From positions 1 through 6,653 of the forward strand of contig MHZD01000026.1 in assembly GCA_001828645.1 (NCBI GenBank): a stretch of DNA of 6,653 nucleotides. Reading direction: 5' to 3'. Of the stretch, positions 5,221-6,653 are shown piece by piece (position 1 is the first letter of the stretch; the number at the start of each line of letters is the position of its first letter). Under the pieces are notes generated by a model. It saw only the letters and a program-made list of their open reading frames with translations. It made no database searches and was not told the origin of the DNA. The DNA is from Planctomycetes bacterium RIFOXYC2_FULL_41_27. Its GTDB lineage: Bacteria > Planctomycetota > Brocadiia > Brocadiales > Brocadiaceae. The translations under genes and the position numbers were made by a program.

Positions 5221-6162
5221 TCATTTAATAAATATTGATTTTTTATACGTTTCATACTCTTCTTGCGCTTCTTTCGTTTTACCAAGCTTGCTATAGGTAT
5301 CACCCAGCAGCAGGTGCGCGCTGGCATTGCCTGGATTTAGCTCCAGAAGTTTTTCGCACGTGGCTGCAGCATCGTTATATTGCCCTTTCTGACTGTATGC
5401 AAACGCAAGATTATACCGAGCATCGTGGTTTTCAGGATTCGAGGTTATAATCTTCTTAAATATTTCGATAGCATCATCAAACATTTTTTTATCATTGTAT
5501 GCAATACCAAGGTTATATGACGCATCGGCATAATTTGGATTGATTTTTAATGCCAGTTGATATGCTCCTATTGCCTTATCAGATAGTTTCCTTTCACCAT
5601 AAAGACAACCCAGATTATAATAAATTCTGACATTGTTTGGATTCAATGACACGTATCTTTCAAATGCCAAGATAGCGTCGTCAGTCAGTCGCCTCTTAAC
5701 ATAAAAACTTCCGAGGCTGAAGTACGACTCAGCATCGTTAGGATTCAGTTCGACTACCTTTTTAAAGGAAATAATTGCCTCATTCATCATGCCAAGTTTA
5801 TTGCAGGCAATTGCCTTCTTTTTATAGGCATCAACCATTGTGGGATCCATGTCCGTCGCCCTATTTAACGCCTCAACGGCGTCTTTTAACCGTCCCTGTC
5901 TTAAACATTCTACACCTTTATGATAAAGGTCTTGCGCAGTAATTGGCTTAACGACCTCTGGTGCTGCTTCCTTGGCGGCCTTGGGCGCCTGACTTTCAGC
6001 GGTGGTTGAGATAAGTTCTTTGAACTCTACAGATTTTCCAGCCTCTTTTTCTTCCTTGCCGCATCCGCAACAGGCAATAATGAGGATACAAGCAGAAAAG
6101 GTTATAACGCTGAAAACCGATTTTATAGGAAACAAAACTGCATTCAGAGACGCGTTTTTCAT
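5221..6162 (-). CDS. TPR-repeat lipoprotein
   Basis: The protein has 313 residues. The N-terminus has a hydrophobic stretch ending in LIIAC followed by CGCGKEEKE, a good lipobox with C31 as the lipidated cysteine, so a membrane-anchored, exported protein is expected; a plain anchor helix is the alternative. A low-complexity linker rich in A, E and K covers 38-74. From about 75 to the end there are seven tandem 34-residue TPR units, starting near 75, 109, 143, 177, 211, 245 and 279, each with the family pattern (for example YYNLGCLYGERKLSDKAIGAYQ with the NP turn). TPR superhelices mount protein partners, so this is probably a scaffold in an envelope complex; the partner is unknown. ATG 6160-6162 has AGAGGA (6170-6175) 7 nt upstream and a near-consensus promoter at 6209-6236. 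Confidence 0.9.
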   Translation of the reverse strand: MKNASLNAVLFPIKSVFSVITFSACILIIACCGCGKEEKEAGKSVEFKELISTTAESQAPKAAKEAAPEVVKPITAQDLYHKGVECLRQGRLKDAVEALNRATDMDPTMVDAYKKKAIACNKLGMMNEAIISFKKVVELNPNDAESYFSLGSFYVKRRLTDDAILAFERYVSLNPNNVRIYYNLGCLYGERKLSDKAIGAYQLALKINPNYADASYNLGIAYNDKKMFDDAIEIFKKIITSNPENHDARYNLAFAYSQKGQYNDAAATCEKLLELNPGNASAHLLLGDTYSKLGKTKEAQEEYETYKKSIFIK

Positions 6163-6208
6163 GTTCTTATCCTCTAATGCCTCATGAAAATTAGCAATTC
6201 AAAACGTA

Positions 6209-6236
6209 ATTTTAGTCTTACCAGGCAAATTGTCAA
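6209..6236 (-). promoter_or_regulatory. Sigma70-type promoter of the TPR lipoprotein gene
   Basis: Read on the minus strand, TTGACA (6236 down to 6231) and TAAAAT (6214 down to 6209) are separated by 16 bp. The -35 is exact and the -10 has one mismatch. Transcription should start near 6202, giving a leader of about 40 nt before the start codon. Confidence 0.7.
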
Positions 6237-6260
6237 GAAAAATTAAACGCAAATCTTTCG

Positions 6261-6315
6261 CACTTGTTTATTTATACTTTTTTGATAAGATAAAGCCGCT
6301 TTTTAGAAACAAGTG
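6261..6315. repeat. Spaced perfect 9-bp inverted repeat
   Basis: CACTTGTTT (6261-6269) and AAACAAGTG (6307-6315) are exact inverted copies 37 bp apart. A two-site operator (looping), a long-stem hairpin or chance are all possible; nothing nearby decides. Confidence 0.4.
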
Positions 6316-6390
6316 TATCCTCACAGATAGTTTTGAATATACATTTGATGCAAATTCGGAAAAATGGAAATAATGACAAGTAACACGAGG

Positions 6391-6443
6391 AAAGTGACGT
6401 GTAATGGCGCTTGTCGCCTGTCACTCGCCACTCGTCACTTTTT
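6391..6443. repeat. Palindromic GTGACG-type element ending in a T-run
   Basis: AAAGTGACG (6391-6399) and CGTCACTTT (6433-6441) are perfect 9-bp arms. Inside them GT/AC and GGCG/CGCC extend the stem with a bulge, and TTTTT (6439-6443) closes the right side. The right half is made of near-repeats of CACTCGxCACT. It could terminate plus-strand transcription, but no plus-strand gene lies just upstream, so a small dispersed repeat or an attenuating leader for the oxidoreductase gene fits better. Confidence 0.5.
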
Positions 6444-6476
6444 GGTTACGGCTATGGAGCATGAGAGGTAACTGTT

Positions 6477-6653
6477 ATGGCATACGAAGATAAACATCTT
6501 GTAATTATAGGTGGTGTTGCAGCAGGGATGAAGGCGGCCGCCAAGGCTCGGCGTGAGTCGCCCGCTATGAAGATTACCGTAGTGACAGATGAACAATATA
6601 TTTCATATGCAGGATGTGGCATGCCTTATTTTATCGGAGATATCATCAAGGAT
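6477..6653 (+). CDS. FAD-dependent pyridine nucleotide-disulfide oxidoreductase, CoA-disulfide reductase/NADH oxidase type (5' part)
   Basis: Only the first 59 codons are inside the window, and the frame is open to the right edge. The start ATG has GAGAGG (6463-6468) 8 nt upstream. VIIGGVAAGMKAAAKARR (residues 9-26) is the N-terminal dinucleotide-binding fold that holds FAD, in the GGVAAG form typical of this subfamily. YISYAGCGMPYFIG (41-54) is the subfamily signature, and C47 is the single redox-active cysteine that cycles as a CoA or sulfenic/persulfide adduct. Known members include CoA-disulfide reductases, NADH oxidases and Npsr-type persulfide reductases, the last often fused to a rhodanese domain (known from the family, not seen here). 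A full protein would be about 450 residues, or more with rhodanese. Which substrate it uses cannot be told from this part. Confidence 0.9.
   Translation, partial: MAYEDKHLVIIGGVAAGMKAAAKARRESPAMKITVVTDEQYISYAGCGMPYFIGDIIKD

Larger units (their letters stand above)
6163..6476. other. Divergent intergenic region (314 bp)
   Basis: This stretch separates the minus-strand TPR gene from the plus-strand oxidoreductase gene. It holds the TPR promoter, a spaced inverted repeat (6261-6315), and a palindromic element with a T-run (6391-6443). It has no protein gene beyond a trivial 5-codon ORF at 6454-6471 that overlaps the oxidoreductase ribosome binding site. For the plus-strand gene the best promoter guess is TTGATA-16 bp-TAGAAA at about 6282-6309, which is weak. 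Confidence 0.6.

Noticed and set aside
5235..5450. Plus-strand ORF opposite the TPR gene
   Set aside because: It is antisense to conserved TPR repeats and has no ribosome binding site.
6454..6471. A 5-codon leader ORF (MEHER) overlapping the oxidoreductase ribosome binding site
   Set aside because: It has no ribosome binding site of its own and no regulatory codon run, so chance is the simplest explanation.
1..6653. CRISPR arrays, tRNA or rRNA genes
   Set aside because: No regularly spaced direct repeats, tRNA cloverleaf or rRNA motifs were seen on either strand.

Overview
The window is a 6.65 kb, AT-rich bacterial segment with six complete protein genes, one gene cut by the right edge, and a block of decayed mobile and toxin-antitoxin DNA in the middle. 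The low G+C, the gene style and the several palindromic intergenic repeats would suit an anammox-type planctomycete (Brocadiaceae). That is only an impression, because no rRNA or lineage-defining gene is present.

Left part (1-3644, all + strand): a cold-shock protein gene ends in a strong intrinsic terminator. A membrane-anchored histidine kinase follows almost directly, and 9 bp after it comes its NtrC-type, sigma54-activating response regulator; the two form a clear two-component operon. A near-consensus promoter starts just after the regulator stop and drives a small zinc-ribbon membrane protein of unknown function. Next is a 2-Cys peroxiredoxin with an exact-consensus sigma70 promoter, a Fur/PerR-like dyad just downstream of it, and an exact AAGGAGG ribosome binding site, so it looks strongly expressed and probably repressible by a metal- or peroxide-sensing Fur-family regulator.

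Middle (3645-4712): this is a graveyard. A stem-loop behind the peroxiredoxin gene abuts the 5' end of a group II intron remnant. The intron reverse transcriptase/maturase has a nonsense codon, a large internal deletion that removes the catalytic core, and a frameshift. It then runs straight into a minus-strand hicB-hicA locus in which the antitoxin is frameshifted and the toxin carries a stop and is cut off by the intron. The part up to 4712 is non-coding and holds one hairpin.

Right part (4713-6653): two minus-strand envelope genes, a small secreted or anchored protein with a C-terminal membrane helix and a seven-TPR lipoprotein, are separated by a nested GC-rich palindrome. A 314-bp divergent region carries the TPR gene promoter, a spaced inverted repeat and a second palindromic element. 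It leads to the first 59 codons of a flavin-dependent CoA-disulfide-reductase/NADH-oxidase-type enzyme. With the peroxiredoxin, this gives the window a mild thiol/peroxide-redox flavour, but the two genes are far apart and nothing shows them to be linked.

I did not find a convincing new multi-gene system. The best leads are the peroxiredoxin operator, the layered decay at the intron/hicBA junction, and the terminator hairpin carrying an SRP-RNA-like core sequence that also serves as the leader of the kinase gene.
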